Part shown: positions 39,781 to 49,052 of the stretch, piece after piece
Layout of the letters: each line of letters opens with the position of its first letter
Position numbering within the stretch: position 1 is the stretch's first letter
Assembly (NCBI RefSeq): GCF_040026395.1
Contig: NZ_CP157278.1
Span: forward strand, 4,278,001 to 4,342,000
Length of the DNA stretch: 64,000 bases
Direction of reading: 5' to 3'
Source of the DNA: Pedobacter lusitanus
GTDB lineage: Bacteria; Bacteroidota; Bacteroidia; Sphingobacteriales; Sphingobacteriaceae
The notes under the pieces: generated by a model
Seen by the model: the letters and a program-made list of their open reading frames with translations, nothing else
Database searches by the model: none
Told to the model about the DNA's origin: nothing
Made by a program: the position numbers and the translations under genes

Positions 39781-40773
39781 TTAGATCAGCTCTTTTCTCA
39801 ATAAGAATTCAGCAATCTGAACAGCGTTTGTTGCAGCACCTTTACGCAGGTTATCAGCAACGATCCACATGTTTAAAGTGTTTGGCAGGGACTCATCTCT
39901 TCTGATACGGCCAACAAAAACTTCGTCTTTTTCATGGGCGTCTTTCGGCATTGGATATTTAAGATTGGCAATATCATCCACTACAATAATACCTTCGGTT
40001 TTTTCCAGAACAGCTCTCACATCAGCCAGATCAAAGTCATTGGCAAACTCGATGTTTACTGATTCTGAGTGTCCGCCCATTACCGGAATTCTGACAGTTG
40101 TTGCAGTTACGCTAATACTGTCATCGCCCATAATTTTGCGGGTTTCTTTAATCATTTTCATTTCTTCCTTAGTATATCCGTTTTCTTCGAATACATCAAT
40201 CTGAGGAATGACGTTTAAGTCAATCTGGTAAGGATAAGCCATTGCACCATCCATAATACCATTGCGTTCATTCATCATTTGCTCCACAGCTTTAACACCT
40301 GTACCGGTAACAGACTGGTAAGTAGAAACGACTACACGCTTAATTTTATATTTATCATGTAATGGTTTTAAGGCCACTACCATTTGTATCGTTGAACAGT
40401 TAGGATTAGCAATGATTTTATCATCAATTGATAATTCATAAGCATTAACCTCCGGTACAATCAGTTTTTTAGATGGATCCATGCGCCAGGCAGATGAATT
40501 ATCAATTACTGTTGTTCCTGCTTCTGCAAATAAAGGAGCATATTTTAAAGACGTACTGCCACCGGCAGAAAATAAAGCCACATCAGGTTTCATTGCAATA
40601 GCTGTTTCCATGTTAACTACCTTGAACTGCTTACCCTTAAAAGTGATTTCTTTGCCAACACTCTTCTCAGATGCAACCGGAATTAATTCGGTTAACGGGA
40701 AATTACGCTCTTCTAGTACTTTTAACATAACAGTGCCTACTAAACCAGTAGCACCTACAACTGCAATTTTCAT
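39781..40773 (-). CDS. asd: aspartate-semialdehyde dehydrogenase
   Basis: A 330-residue NADPH enzyme that reduces aspartyl phosphate to the semialdehyde for lysine, threonine, methionine and diaminopimelate. GATGLVG is at 7-13; the catalytic Cys is in IANPNCSTIQMV near 130; the His in VMGGHSESVNIEF follows. Length fits. It is monocistronic, with terminator-like hairpins on both sides. Confidence 0.96.
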   Translation of the reverse strand: MKIAVVGATGLVGTVMLKVLEERNFPLTELIPVASEKSVGKEITFKGKQFKVVNMETAIAMKPDVALFSAGGSTSLKYAPLFAEAGTTVIDNSSAWRMDPSKKLIVPEVNAYELSIDDKIIANPNCSTIQMVVALKPLHDKYKIKRVVVSTYQSVTGTGVKAVEQMMNERNGIMDGAMAYPYQIDLNVIPQIDVFEENGYTKEEMKMIKETRKIMGDDSISVTATTVRIPVMGGHSESVNIEFANDFDLADVRAVLEKTEGIIVVDDIANLKYPMPKDAHEKDEVFVGRIRRDESLPNTLNMWIVADNLRKGAATNAVQIAEFLLRKELI

Positions 40774-40901
40774 GATTTGATCTTGATTTTATTTAATTAT
40801 TTTTAATGATAATATATCATATTCCAAATATGGGAAAAAAAACGGTTTTTCCTTAGAATCTGTTTAAATAAATCAGACAATACGGTAAAAAAAACTGACA
40901 T

Positions 40902-40938
40902 AAAAAAGAGTCTGATTATAATTTATAATACAGACTCT
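40902..40938 (-). terminator. terminator of the RidA gene
   Basis: Outer stem AGAGTCTG/CAGACTCT with an inner ATTATA/TATAAT stem, 25 nt past the RidA stop, followed by six U on the minus strand. Confidence 0.75.
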
Positions 40939-40962
40939 CTGTGGCTTGCGTAAACTAACCCG

Positions 40963-41352
40963 TTACTTTACGACTGTAGCTTCAAGTTCAACCTTTAATG
41001 TTTCAAAAAGGCTGGTTACTTCCAGTAAAGTAAGAGCCTGTCTGATGCCATGTTTGTTAATCCATTCCTGGAAAACAGGGAAATGAGGCCAGAGTTCTGC
41101 TGTTGAGGTTGTATAGATATTTAAGCGTACTATACCTTTGCATTCATAACCGGCTTCTTCAATCAGCTTTTCCAGGTTCTGCATCGCCTGAATTAACTGG
41201 GATTTCATGTCTTCATTACTTGAGACTCCGTCGGCATTTATAGCTGTCTGGCCCGAACAATAGAGTGTGCTTTCTGCGTGTTTTACTTCAACTGCCTGTG
41301 CATAACTGCGTTCATCCTGCCATTTCCAGGGATTGATTTGTCTTGTTTCCAT
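40963..41352 (-). CDS. RidA family protein
   Basis: A 129-residue protein of the RidA/YjgF family, trimeric enamine/imine deaminases that clear reactive intermediates. ATG at 41352 gives METRQINPWKWQDERSYAQA, a natural start for the family; a longer frame upstream has no support. Typical strings are LYCSGQTAINADG and the C-terminal LEVTSLFE. A terminal Arg/Glu catalytic signature is less clear than in RidA itself, so it may be another Rid subfamily. It is 118 nt downstream of a Crp/Fnr regulator on the same strand. Confidence 0.85.
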   Translation of the reverse strand: METRQINPWKWQDERSYAQAVEVKHAESTLYCSGQTAINADGVSSNEDMKSQLIQAMQNLEKLIEEAGYECKGIVRLNIYTTSTAELWPHFPVFQEWINKHGIRQALTLLEVTSLFETLKVELEATVVK

Positions 41353-41470
41353 ATGATTTTGTTTTATGCCAATACGCGCATATTTTCTAAAATTTGCTAG
41401 GCAAAATTGTACATAACCTATAGAAATATCGGTTGACAAACCTCACGATTATTAGGTGAGATTTATCACA

Positions 41471-42034
41471 CTATGGAGCTAATCTGCTCAGGGTTTCGCG
41501 GGAAACGCCCAGATAAGCGGCAAGCAGACTTTTAGGGACACGCTGAATAAGCGCAGGGTATTGTTTAAGCAATTGATCATAACGTTCTTTCGCATTAGAC
41601 GTTAACCAGGATATGATACGTCGCTGTGCTCCGACAAAACCAAAATTTGCTTTTTCAAGAAAAAAGCGTTCCATTTTTTGAAGACTGTCACATAGTTTTT
41701 TGTAGTCTTCGTACGAAAGACAGAGCACCTGTGTATTTTCAACGCATTCCAGGGACATGGTTGCTTTAGTCTGTGTAAAATAGGCGTAATAGTCGCTTTC
41801 CCACCAGTCTTCCATAGCAAAAGAAACAATGTGCTCTTTTGCTGTATCATCCGTATAGACAAGTTTTAATAATCCGGAAACTACAAAGTAGGCATGTTTT
41901 GCAACTTCGCCTTCCTGAATAAGAAATTGATGTTTTTTAAACTTTTTAATAGAAAAATGTGTACACACGAATGAAAACTCATCATCACTAAGAGGTACTA
42001 TTTTCTCTATATGTTCTCTCAGTTTGTCATGCAT
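41471..42034 (-). CDS. Crp/Fnr family regulator
   Basis: A 187-residue regulator with an N-terminal cyclic-nucleotide-binding fold (about 1-120) and a C-terminal helix-turn-helix ending LLAAYLGVSRETLSRLAP. ATG at 42034 (MHDKLREHIEKIV) is the natural start; an upstream extension has unusual Cys-rich sequence. No Fe-S cysteine cluster is visible. It ends right after the recognition helix, which is usual for this Bacteroidota subgroup. Its likely target is the downstream RidA gene. Confidence 0.88.
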   Translation of the reverse strand: MHDKLREHIEKIVPLSDDEFSFVCTHFSIKKFKKHQFLIQEGEVAKHAYFVVSGLLKLVYTDDTAKEHIVSFAMEDWWESDYYAYFTQTKATMSLECVENTQVLCLSYEDYKKLCDSLQKMERFFLEKANFGFVGAQRRIISWLTSNAKERYDQLLKQYPALIQRVPKSLLAAYLGVSRETLSRLAP

Positions 42035-42086
42035 GGTCAGGAGGTTGCTAAAGATACCTGCTAAGGTAAGACATTCTCTAAAGCGA

Positions 42087-42121
42087 CACAAAAAAGGCGG
42101 ACTTAATAAGCCCGCCTTTTT
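42087..42121 (-). terminator. terminator of the 3-keto-sugar operon
   Basis: A GC-rich stem AAAAAGGCGG/CCGCCTTTTT extended by CTT/AAG, with A and T tracts on both sides, 12 nt past the last operon gene. Confidence 0.85.
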
Positions 42122-42132
42122 AAATGCTCTTT

Positions 42133-43005
42133 TTATAAAAGTGCCTTTTTAATATAATTTGCACTTTGTTTAATACTCACATACGGGTCGATGGCAAAGT
42201 TTTCCTGTTCTACGATCAGGTGTTTCAATCCAGCCTGCTGTGCATGCTTATAAATAGCCTTAAAGTCGATTTTTCCTGTACCAACTTCAGTATTAATAGT
42301 ATTATCTACCTTATCCATATCTTTAACGTGCCACATTGGGAAACGTCCAGGATGATCAGTAAACAACTTTACAGGATCATTACCAGATCTTACTACCCAG
42401 TACAGATCCATTTCGAACTGAACAGCTTTAGGGTCTGTCTCTTTAAGCAGGATATCATAACCGGTAGTTTCTCCGTATTTAATAAATTCAAAGTGATGGT
42501 TATGATAAGCGAGGTTAAGTCCGCTGGCTTTACAAATTGCAGAAGCTTCATTTAATCTGGCTGCAACTTTTTTCCAGTCATCCTGTGTTTTACGCAGATT
42601 GTCACCTAAGTAAGGAACTACGATATAACTGCTGCCGATAGTATTTGCTGCTTCGATATAAGTTTTCAGCTCCTCTGCATTTCCCGTTCCAATAAATTTA
42701 TCCATTCCATAATGTCCGCTTGGTGCAGTAAGACCATTATTGGAGAGTAAAGTTTTGAAAGCTTTAGGGTCTAAACCCCAGAACTTATCTTTAGCTGAAT
42801 AACCAAAAGTTTCAACCTCTTTATAACCTGCTTTGGCAACTTTTGCAATAGTACCTGCTACATCAGTTGGTAATTGCGCTCTTAGTGAATATAATTGTAA
42901 GCCAACGACTTTAGCGGGGCCTGCAGCGAAACCTAATGAAGGCAGTACCATGGCACCTGCTGCAGCCAGACCTGCCTGTTTAATGAAAGTTCTTCTTGAG
43001 TTCAT
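42133..43005 (-). CDS. exported sugar phosphate isomerase/epimerase-like protein
   Basis: A 290-residue TIM-barrel protein (xylose-isomerase-like, AP endonuclease 2 fold) with a twin-arginine-type signal MNSRRTFIKQAGLAAAGAM, so a periplasmic location is expected. Metal-site strings LAYHNHHFEF, QFEMDLYW and WHVKDM are present. Members of this fold in 3-keto-sugar operons isomerise or epimerise sugar derivatives; the exact reaction is unknown. It is the last of ten co-directional genes, 9 nt after the next TIM-barrel gene. Confidence 0.87.
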   Translation of the reverse strand: MNSRRTFIKQAGLAAAGAMVLPSLGFAAGPAKVVGLQLYSLRAQLPTDVAGTIAKVAKAGYKEVETFGYSAKDKFWGLDPKAFKTLLSNNGLTAPSGHYGMDKFIGTGNAEELKTYIEAANTIGSSYIVVPYLGDNLRKTQDDWKKVAARLNEASAICKASGLNLAYHNHHFEFIKYGETTGYDILLKETDPKAVQFEMDLYWVVRSGNDPVKLFTDHPGRFPMWHVKDMDKVDNTINTEVGTGKIDFKAIYKHAQQAGLKHLIVEQENFAIDPYVSIKQSANYIKKALL

Positions 43006-43014
43006 AATTGATCT

Positions 43015-43899
43015 TTATAAGTCACAAATTTTAATCGCATTTCTTAAGGACTGGAGTTTATCTTTTTGTTTGGGAATAAATTCCTGTGCGATATATCCTT
43101 TAAACCCTGTTTCCAGGATAGCTTTGATAATTGCAGGATAAAACAGTTCCTGCGTATCATCTATTTCATTTCTTCCGGGAACACCGGCAGTATGATAATG
43201 TGCAATATAAGGATGATAGGTCCTGATGTTATGGATAACGTCACCTTCATCAATCTGCATATGATAAATGTCGTATAATAACTTGAAGTTTTCTGAACCG
43301 AGTCTTTTAGCCAGTTCAGCACCCCATGCAGTGTGATCGCACTGATAATCTTTATGATCAACTTTGCTGTTCAGTAACTCCATAACCAGTACTACATTGT
43401 GTTTTTCGGCCAGCGGTATAACCTGCTTTAATCCTTCCACACAATTATTCCATCCGGTTTCATCATCTTTTCCTCTGCGGCTTCCACTAAAGCAAATCAG
43501 ATTTTTATAACCTGCTTCAGCTACCAGGGGGATCATTTTTGTATAATTCTCTATGAGTTTTGGGTGAAAAGCAGGATCATTCCAGCCATCGGTCAGATTG
43601 ATTTCAGCGCCATTACACATAGATGAATATAATCCATGTTTTTTTAGGGTCGGCCAGTCAGCCGGTCCGGCAAGATCCATAGCCTTTAAACCCATTCCCT
43701 TTACAGCAGCGCAAAGTTCATCCAGCGGGATACCACTAAAGCACCAGCGACAAACAGAATGATTTACATTACCTTTTAACGGAGCATTTACTGGTTCCAT
43801 TTCTGATGCATATGTTGGCAGGGCAGAAGACAGGCCCAGAATTGCTGAACCTGTAATAATTGTCTTTAATGCATTTCTGCGGCTTTGTTCAGTTCCCAT
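43015..43899 (-). CDS. hydroxypyruvate-isomerase-like TIM-barrel protein
   Basis: A 294-residue xylose-isomerase-like TIM-barrel protein. The N-terminus MGTEQSRRNALKTIITGSAI is signal-like with paired arginines, followed by a site near YAS. Metal-site strings are VVLVMELLNSKVDHKDY, KLLYDIYHMQIDEGD and YIAHYHTAGVPGRNE, the last typical of hydroxypyruvate isomerase-like proteins. A periplasmic isomerase in the sugar pathway is likely. It is 2 nt downstream of the transporter gene. Confidence 0.87.
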   Translation of the reverse strand: MGTEQSRRNALKTIITGSAILGLSSALPTYASEMEPVNAPLKGNVNHSVCRWCFSGIPLDELCAAVKGMGLKAMDLAGPADWPTLKKHGLYSSMCNGAEINLTDGWNDPAFHPKLIENYTKMIPLVAEAGYKNLICFSGSRRGKDDETGWNNCVEGLKQVIPLAEKHNVVLVMELLNSKVDHKDYQCDHTAWGAELAKRLGSENFKLLYDIYHMQIDEGDVIHNIRTYHPYIAHYHTAGVPGRNEIDDTQELFYPAIIKAILETGFKGYIAQEFIPKQKDKLQSLRNAIKICDL

Positions 43900-43901
43900 G
43901 G

Positions 43902-45152
43902 TTAAACTTCATTAAATTGGGTGTCAATAACTCTTTTACGCTTCTCATTAAAGAAAACGGTGAAAAGTAAAAATACTACAAGTGCGATTCCGGCAGGAAT
44001 AATCCAGACCATTTTCCAGTCTACAGCACCATCTGTCAGTTTATAGCTATCAGTAATCATACCTGCAACTTTAAAGCCGATTAACATACCTACGCCATAA
44101 GTAGCCAGTGTGATTAAACCCTGAGCAGCACTTTTATATTTTTCTCCTGCTCTGGAGTTGGTATAAATCTGTCCGGATACAAAAAAGAAATCGTAACATA
44201 CACCATGTAAAGCAATACCAATCAGCAGCATAAAGCTTAATTCACCTGCATTACCGTAAGCAAATAATGCATAACGGATTGCCCAGGCAATCATCCCCAC
44301 AAGAATGGTGGTTTTGAAACCAAATCTTTTGAAAAATACAGGGATCATTAATAAGAATAAGGCTTCCGATACCTGTCCGATTGCCATTTTTCCTGTAGGA
44401 CCTTCTACACCAATACTGGATAAGAAAAGATTCGCATTCTGGTAATAAAATGCCAGAGGGATACAAATCAGAATGGCAGAAATAAAGAATATCGCAAAGT
44501 TTTTATCCTTAAGGAGTTTCAGCGCATCCAGACCCAGAATGTCAGAAATGGTTACTTTCTCTCCTTTAGCTACTTTTGGCGGAGTTTTTGGCAGTGAGAA
44601 ACTAAATAAACCTAAAATCAGTGAAGCTACCCCGGCCATCAGGAAAGTGTTTTTTAACAGTCCTGAATCCATGCCTGTTTTTGAATCCCACAGAAACAGG
44701 TAGCTGATACATAGTCCGGCTACAATCCATCCTATAGTACCCCAGAATCTGATATTTGAAAATTCTTTCTCCGCATCTTTCATCTGATTAAAAGAGACAG
44801 AATTAACCAGAGCAAGAGTTGGCATGAACAAGATCATGTACCCTAATACATAAGGATAGAACACATGTACATCAGTTGCAGTATACATCTGATACATCAG
44901 TACCGCTCCGATAATATGCAGTACCCCAAGGATTCTCTCCGCATTGAAAAATCTGTCTGCAATCAGTCCGATAATAAAAGGCGCAATAATAGCTCCCCAG
45001 GACTGTGTAGAAAATACTGCAGCCGAATCTGCACCGGTTGCATGCAGGTTTTTCTCTAAGAATGTACCCAATGTAACGAACCATGAGCCCCAGATAAAAA
45101 ATTCCAGGAACATCATTGCTGATAATTTAACGCGGGTAGTAATATTCATCAT
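43902..45152 (-). CDS. MFS transporter, nucleoside:H+ symporter type
   Basis: A 416-residue inner-membrane transporter with about 12 helices. It resembles the NupG/XapB family from its N-terminal string SAMMFLEFFIWGSWFVTLGTFL and FWGTIGWIVAGL. In this operon it more likely imports the sugar product than a nucleoside, by context. It ends 2 nt before the isomerase gene and starts 49 nt after the DUF1080 gene stop. Confidence 0.9.
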   Translation of the reverse strand: MMNITTRVKLSAMMFLEFFIWGSWFVTLGTFLEKNLHATGADSAAVFSTQSWGAIIAPFIIGLIADRFFNAERILGVLHIIGAVLMYQMYTATDVHVFYPYVLGYMILFMPTLALVNSVSFNQMKDAEKEFSNIRFWGTIGWIVAGLCISYLFLWDSKTGMDSGLLKNTFLMAGVASLILGLFSFSLPKTPPKVAKGEKVTISDILGLDALKLLKDKNFAIFFISAILICIPLAFYYQNANLFLSSIGVEGPTGKMAIGQVSEALFLLMIPVFFKRFGFKTTILVGMIAWAIRYALFAYGNAGELSFMLLIGIALHGVCYDFFFVSGQIYTNSRAGEKYKSAAQGLITLATYGVGMLIGFKVAGMITDSYKLTDGAVDWKMVWIIPAGIALVVFLLFTVFFNEKRKRVIDTQFNEV

Positions 45153-45201
45153 ATAGTTTAAAGGTTTTTTGGTTGAACGGATTTTGAAAGCTAGTTAAAA
45201 A

Positions 45202-45894
45202 CTATAACTCTTTGATCATAATATTACGGAACCAGACCTCATCCCCATGATCCTGCAGTGCTATTTTGCCTGTTGTAAAAGTTCCAAAACCTTCCCATTT
45301 GGCAAATTTGCTACCTGCAATCAATGATTTCCAGTTCTCATCAAACTGTGTGGTAGAAACTATCTTAACTCCGTTTAATATGAATTCCAATTTACCTTTG
45401 TTACTGATAATTTCAGCAGTATTCCATTGTCCAACCGGTTTAACAGGTTCTGAACTGCTTTTTACAAGGTCATATAAATCGCCTGCGCGGTGCTTAGTGA
45501 TTTTCCCGTCAGGATGGCCTTCATTGTCCAGTACCTGCATTTCAGGTCCGGTGCGGTAAGTCTGCACGTATTTTTCGGGATTTTCGTTAATATGGAATAA
45601 AATTCCGCTGTTGGATTTAGGAGCCACTTTCCAGTCAATTTTTAAATGGAAGTTTGCATACTCTTTATCTGTTACCAAATCCCCATCATCTTTTTGTTTG
45701 GCTTTAGGGTCAAGATGCAAGGTGCCATTTTCAACTTTCCAGCCTTTTCCTACAGTAGTTTTTCCGTAGCTGTGCCATCCTTTAGTTGTTTTCCCGTCAA
45801 ATAAAGAAGTAAATCCCTTTTTCGAAGTCTGGGCTTTTGCATTGAAGCCAATCATTGTAAATATCAGTATTGCAGAAATAGCATGTTTTTTCAT
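45202..45894 (-). CDS. DUF1080 (3-keto-disaccharide hydrolase) protein
   Basis: A 230-residue exported protein. ATG at 45894 gives a clear signal peptide (MKKHAISAILIFTMIGFNAKA); an upstream in-frame extension lacks one. The domain starts FTSLFDGKTTKGWHSYG and contains FHLKIDWKVAPKSNSGILF and ends DHGDEVWFRNIMIKEL, all hallmarks of DUF1080. Family members cleave 3-keto-glycosides made by periplasmic dehydrogenases, matching the GMC/subunit-3 pair upstream in the operon. It is expected in the periplasm. Confidence 0.92.
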   Translation of the reverse strand: MKKHAISAILIFTMIGFNAKAQTSKKGFTSLFDGKTTKGWHSYGKTTVGKGWKVENGTLHLDPKAKQKDDGDLVTDKEYANFHLKIDWKVAPKSNSGILFHINENPEKYVQTYRTGPEMQVLDNEGHPDGKITKHRAGDLYDLVKSSSEPVKPVGQWNTAEIISNKGKLEFILNGVKIVSTTQFDENWKSLIAGSKFAKWEGFGTFTTGKIALQDHGDEVWFRNIMIKEL

Positions 45895-45916
45895 CAGTAT
45901 AAATTTGTTTTTTAAA

Positions 45917-47374
45917 TTAAGCACCCAGTGTCCAGCCTTTACGGTATTCACGTTTGACATACTGGTTCACATCATCAAAATTGGTTACTTTCATGTTGTC
46001 ATTATCCCATAGCAGTTTAATATTTCTGCCCGGATAAGATATCTTGCCATTTGCATTTTTACGCTGTACATCATTTGCTCTGATGGCAAGATTAGCCATT
46101 AACAGAGCTTCAGTTAACGGACCAGCAATTTCAAACGGAGAACTTAATTCTTTTTTGCCATGCCCGGCGATACAGGCCTCAACCCATTGTGCATAATGAC
46201 CTTCTGCACCATGTGGAACACGGGCAAATTTTTCAGGCACTTTAATATCTTTATTACGGCTTAAAGGTAATAGACGGGGATCTGCACTATAAGTGCTGCT
46301 CATCATTTTTCCTTTTGTTCCGATAAACAATGTTCCGTTGCCACCATCGCCAAATACTTCATTGGCTTCCAGTTCTTCAGGTCGGGTAGGTTGTATACCT
46401 CCGTCCATCCAGTGTACGGTAATATCGCCCTGAGTTTTGGCAGTTTTAGGAAATTTTAAGGTTACATGACTTGAAGGAGGGCAGCTGTCAGGGAAATAAC
46501 CACGTTTAAATTCATCCACGTAGACAGAACCAACACTGGCTTCCACTTCGGATGCGTATTTTAAACCCAGCATGCTGAAAGGAGCTTCCAGTAAATGGCA
46601 GCCCATATCCCCCAGTGCACCTGTTCCATAATCCCACCAGCCTCTCCAGTTGAAAGGAACCAGTTTTTCTACATAATCTTTGTAAGGAGCACTGTTAAGC
46701 CATAAATCCCAATCCAGGGTTTTAGGAATATCAGCTTTATTGGCCGACCATGGAATACCCTGAGGCCATACCGGTCTGTCTGTCCATGCATAAACAGTAT
46801 GAACATCTCCGATCAGGCCAGCATCATACCATTCCTTCATTTGACGGGGGCCGTCATTTGAAGCACCCTGGTTACCCATTTGTGTAACCACTTTATATTT
46901 TTTAGCTGCCTCAGTCAATTTTCTGGCTTCATAAATATCATGTGTCAGTGGTTTCTGAACATAAACATGTTTACCCAGCTGCATAGCGGCCAGCGCAATC
47001 ATTGCATGACTATGATCAGGAGTTGAAACACTGACCGCATCAATATTTTTATGTTCTTTATCCAGCATTTCGCGCCAGTCTTTATAGAACTTTGCTTTTG
47101 GAAAGTTCTTTACTGTTCCTGCAGCTCTGTTAGTATCTACATCACATAGAAATCCAATATCTGCTTTTCCGCTTTTAGCAAAATTCGCAATATCAGAGGA
47201 CCCTTTTCCACCAGCACCAACCCCTGCTACAATCAATCTGTCACTCGGTGCTAAAAAACCATTCCCGCCCAAAACATGACGGGGTACTATCATAAATGAA
47301 GCAGCGGCAATTGCTGTTGTCTTAAGAAACGAGCGTCTGTCAGACGCAGTTATCTCTTTTTTGGTCTTTTCCAT
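45917..47374 (-). CDS. Gfo/Idh/MocA oxidoreductase, Tat-exported
   Basis: A 485-residue NAD(P)-dependent sugar oxidoreductase with a twin-arginine signal (DRRSFLKTTAIAAASFMIV). The Rossmann start is GVGAGGKGSSDIANF. The family motif is SVSTPDHSHAMIALAAMQLG then KHVYVQKPLTHD, with the catalytic Lys in QKP. Tat export suggests a tightly bound cofactor in the periplasm, as in glucose-fructose oxidoreductase. It may reduce or oxidise keto-sugars formed by the GMC dehydrogenase. A 129-nt leader with a hairpin separates it from cytochrome c. Confidence 0.92.
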   Translation of the reverse strand: MEKTKKEITASDRRSFLKTTAIAAASFMIVPRHVLGGNGFLAPSDRLIVAGVGAGGKGSSDIANFAKSGKADIGFLCDVDTNRAAGTVKNFPKAKFYKDWREMLDKEHKNIDAVSVSTPDHSHAMIALAAMQLGKHVYVQKPLTHDIYEARKLTEAAKKYKVVTQMGNQGASNDGPRQMKEWYDAGLIGDVHTVYAWTDRPVWPQGIPWSANKADIPKTLDWDLWLNSAPYKDYVEKLVPFNWRGWWDYGTGALGDMGCHLLEAPFSMLGLKYASEVEASVGSVYVDEFKRGYFPDSCPPSSHVTLKFPKTAKTQGDITVHWMDGGIQPTRPEELEANEVFGDGGNGTLFIGTKGKMMSSTYSADPRLLPLSRNKDIKVPEKFARVPHGAEGHYAQWVEACIAGHGKKELSSPFEIAGPLTEALLMANLAIRANDVQRKNANGKISYPGRNIKLLWDNDNMKVTNFDDVNQYVKREYRKGWTLGA

Positions 47375-47404
47375 AGGATTATACTGGTTATTTTTGTGAT
47401 GGAG

Positions 47405-47451
47405 CCTGCATGAACTTAGTCCAGCTGATTATGAGCTTAAGCTCATGCAGG
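47405..47451 (-). promoter_or_regulatory. long hairpin in the operon leader
   Basis: A 14-bp stem with one wobble (CCTGCATGAACTTA / TAAGCTCATGCAGG) enclosing a 19-nt loop. The right arm also belongs to a competing palindrome ATGAGCTTAAGCTCAT at 47431-47446. It lies between the cytochrome c stop and the Gfo/Idh start and could be an attenuator or mRNA processing site. Confidence 0.4.
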
Positions 47452-47503
47452 TTTCATCATATAATATTTGGTTAGATAGAGATGTTTTCCTGTTCCGGAG
47501 AAC

Positions 47504-47902
47504 TTATTTTTTTAGTGACAAAATCCAGGTCACCATTTGTTTTGCATCGTCTTTGCTCAAGTTAGGGTGAGGCGTCATTGGCAGGTCGCCCCAGGTGCCT
47601 TTGCTTCCCTTGATTACTACATCAGACAGCTTATTGATATTCTCTTCATTTGAAGGATATTTTGCTGCAATATCAACATATGCAGGTCCGATTACCTTTT
47701 GGGTCTTGTTATGACAGCCGATACAATCTGCTGTAGCAATCAGTTTCTCGCCAGGCAGCATTTCTGATGGGGCTGCTGTTTTTGCTGAAGCCTCGGTATC
47801 TGCAGATGATGAGGTAGCTGATCCTTCAGTTGTAGCTCCCGGGTTTCCGCAAGAAGCTATCGCTAAACTGATACATCCCAAAATTAACAGTGTCTTTTTC
47901 AT
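47504..47902 (-). CDS. c-type cytochrome lipoprotein
   Basis: A 132-residue lipoprotein. The lipobox AIASC places the lipidated Cys at 18, followed by a Ser/Thr/Ala-rich linker to about residue 48. The single heme site is Cys60-Ile-Gly-Cys63-His64, and the distal Met is probably in DLPMTPHP. The end DAKQMVTWILSLK fits class I cytochromes. In the operon with a flavin dehydrogenase it is the obvious electron acceptor from sugar oxidation. It is anchored in the periplasm. Confidence 0.92.
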   Translation of the reverse strand: MKKTLLILGCISLAIASCGNPGATTEGSATSSSADTEASAKTAAPSEMLPGEKLIATADCIGCHNKTQKVIGPAYVDIAAKYPSNEENINKLSDVVIKGSKGTWGDLPMTPHPNLSKDDAKQMVTWILSLKK

Positions 47903-47991
47903 AATAATTTTATTGTTTTTTGTGTGTTTCTATGGTGTTGTATTGAGATCCGTAAACAAGCATAATCATGCAGGTCTGTCTCGTGGTCGTG

Positions 47992-49047
47992 TTATTTTAT
48001 ACCTAAAATTTGTTTGTTAAATTCCTGATCTGTACCTGTAGCAGCAAAATCATCAAATGCTCTGTTGGTGACCGGGATAATGTGATTCTTAATAAATTCA
48101 ACACCTTCTCTGGCGCCGGTTTCAGAATCTTTGATACAGCATTCCCATTCCATTACTGCCCATCCTTTAAAGTCATATTGAGCAAGTTTACTGAATATGG
48201 TTTTAAAATCTACCTGACCGTCTCCCGGAGAACGGTAACGACCGGCACGATTTGCCCAGCTCTGATAGCCACCAAAAGTACCTTGTCTGCCAGTTGGGTT
48301 AAATTCGGCATCCTTTACATGAAAAGCTTTAATACGTTCATGATAAAAATCAATATACTGGATATAGTCCAGCTGCTGTAATACGAAATGTGAAGGATCA
48401 TATAATAAACATGCCCGTGGATGGAAATTTACCTGTTCCAAAAACATTTCATAAGTTATTCCGTCAAATAAATCTTCACCCGGATGAATCTCATAACAAA
48501 CATCCACACCGCAGCTGTCAAATTCATTCAGAATTGGTAACCAGCGGCGGGCAAGTTCTTTAAAACCCTCTTCAACCAAACCTTCAGGTCTTTGTGGCCA
48601 GGGATGGAACATATGCCATAAAAGTGATCCACTGAAAGTTGCATGTGCATTCAGACCAAGATTCTGAGAAGCTTTGGCTGCATATTTTAGCTGCTGTACT
48701 GCCCATTCTGTTCTTGCTGCAGGATTATTATGATACGCAGCAGGTGCAAAACCGTCAAATACCTTGTCATAAGCAGGATTAACAGCGACTAACTGACCCT
48801 GTATATGGGTAGAAAGTTCCGTAATTTCCAGTCCGTATGAATTTACTTTTCCTTTCAGTTCATCAGCATAGGTTTTACTCTCTGCTACTTTTTGCAGGTC
48901 AATAAATCTGGTATCCAGGGTTGGCATTTGTATGCCTTTAAAACCCAGGTCTGCTGCCCACTGACAAATTCCGTCAAGAGAATTAAACGGGGCCTGGTCT
49001 CCAATAAACTGGGCTAAAAAAACTGCTGGTCCTTTGAGTGTTGTCAT
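47992..49047 (-). CDS. sugar phosphate isomerase/epimerase family protein
   Basis: A 351-residue xylose-isomerase-like TIM-barrel protein without a signal peptide, so probably cytoplasmic. Metal-site strings are VDVCYEIHPGEDLFDG, CLLYDPSHFVLQQLDY, IKAFHVKDAEF and WAVMEWECC. The FGGYQSWANRAGRYRSPGDGQVDF segment is typical of the group that accompanies Gfo/Idh/MocA enzymes in sugar operons. It starts 5 nt after the oxidoreductase stop. Confidence 0.9.
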   Translation of the reverse strand: MTTLKGPAVFLAQFIGDQAPFNSLDGICQWAADLGFKGIQMPTLDTRFIDLQKVAESKTYADELKGKVNSYGLEITELSTHIQGQLVAVNPAYDKVFDGFAPAAYHNNPAARTEWAVQQLKYAAKASQNLGLNAHATFSGSLLWHMFHPWPQRPEGLVEEGFKELARRWLPILNEFDSCGVDVCYEIHPGEDLFDGITYEMFLEQVNFHPRACLLYDPSHFVLQQLDYIQYIDFYHERIKAFHVKDAEFNPTGRQGTFGGYQSWANRAGRYRSPGDGQVDFKTIFSKLAQYDFKGWAVMEWECCIKDSETGAREGVEFIKNHIIPVTNRAFDDFAATGTDQEFNKQILGIK

Positions 49048-49052
49048 TGTAT

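Noticed and set aside
40963..42034. RidA and Crp/Fnr genes as part of the sugar operon
   Set aside because: A strong terminator at 42087-42121 separates them from the sugar genes, and the Crp/Fnr gene has its own upstream region.
45895..45960. 22-residue N-terminal extension of the DUF1080 protein
   Set aside because: It would bury the signal peptide and overlaps the end of the upstream gene; ATG 45894 gives a normal signal.
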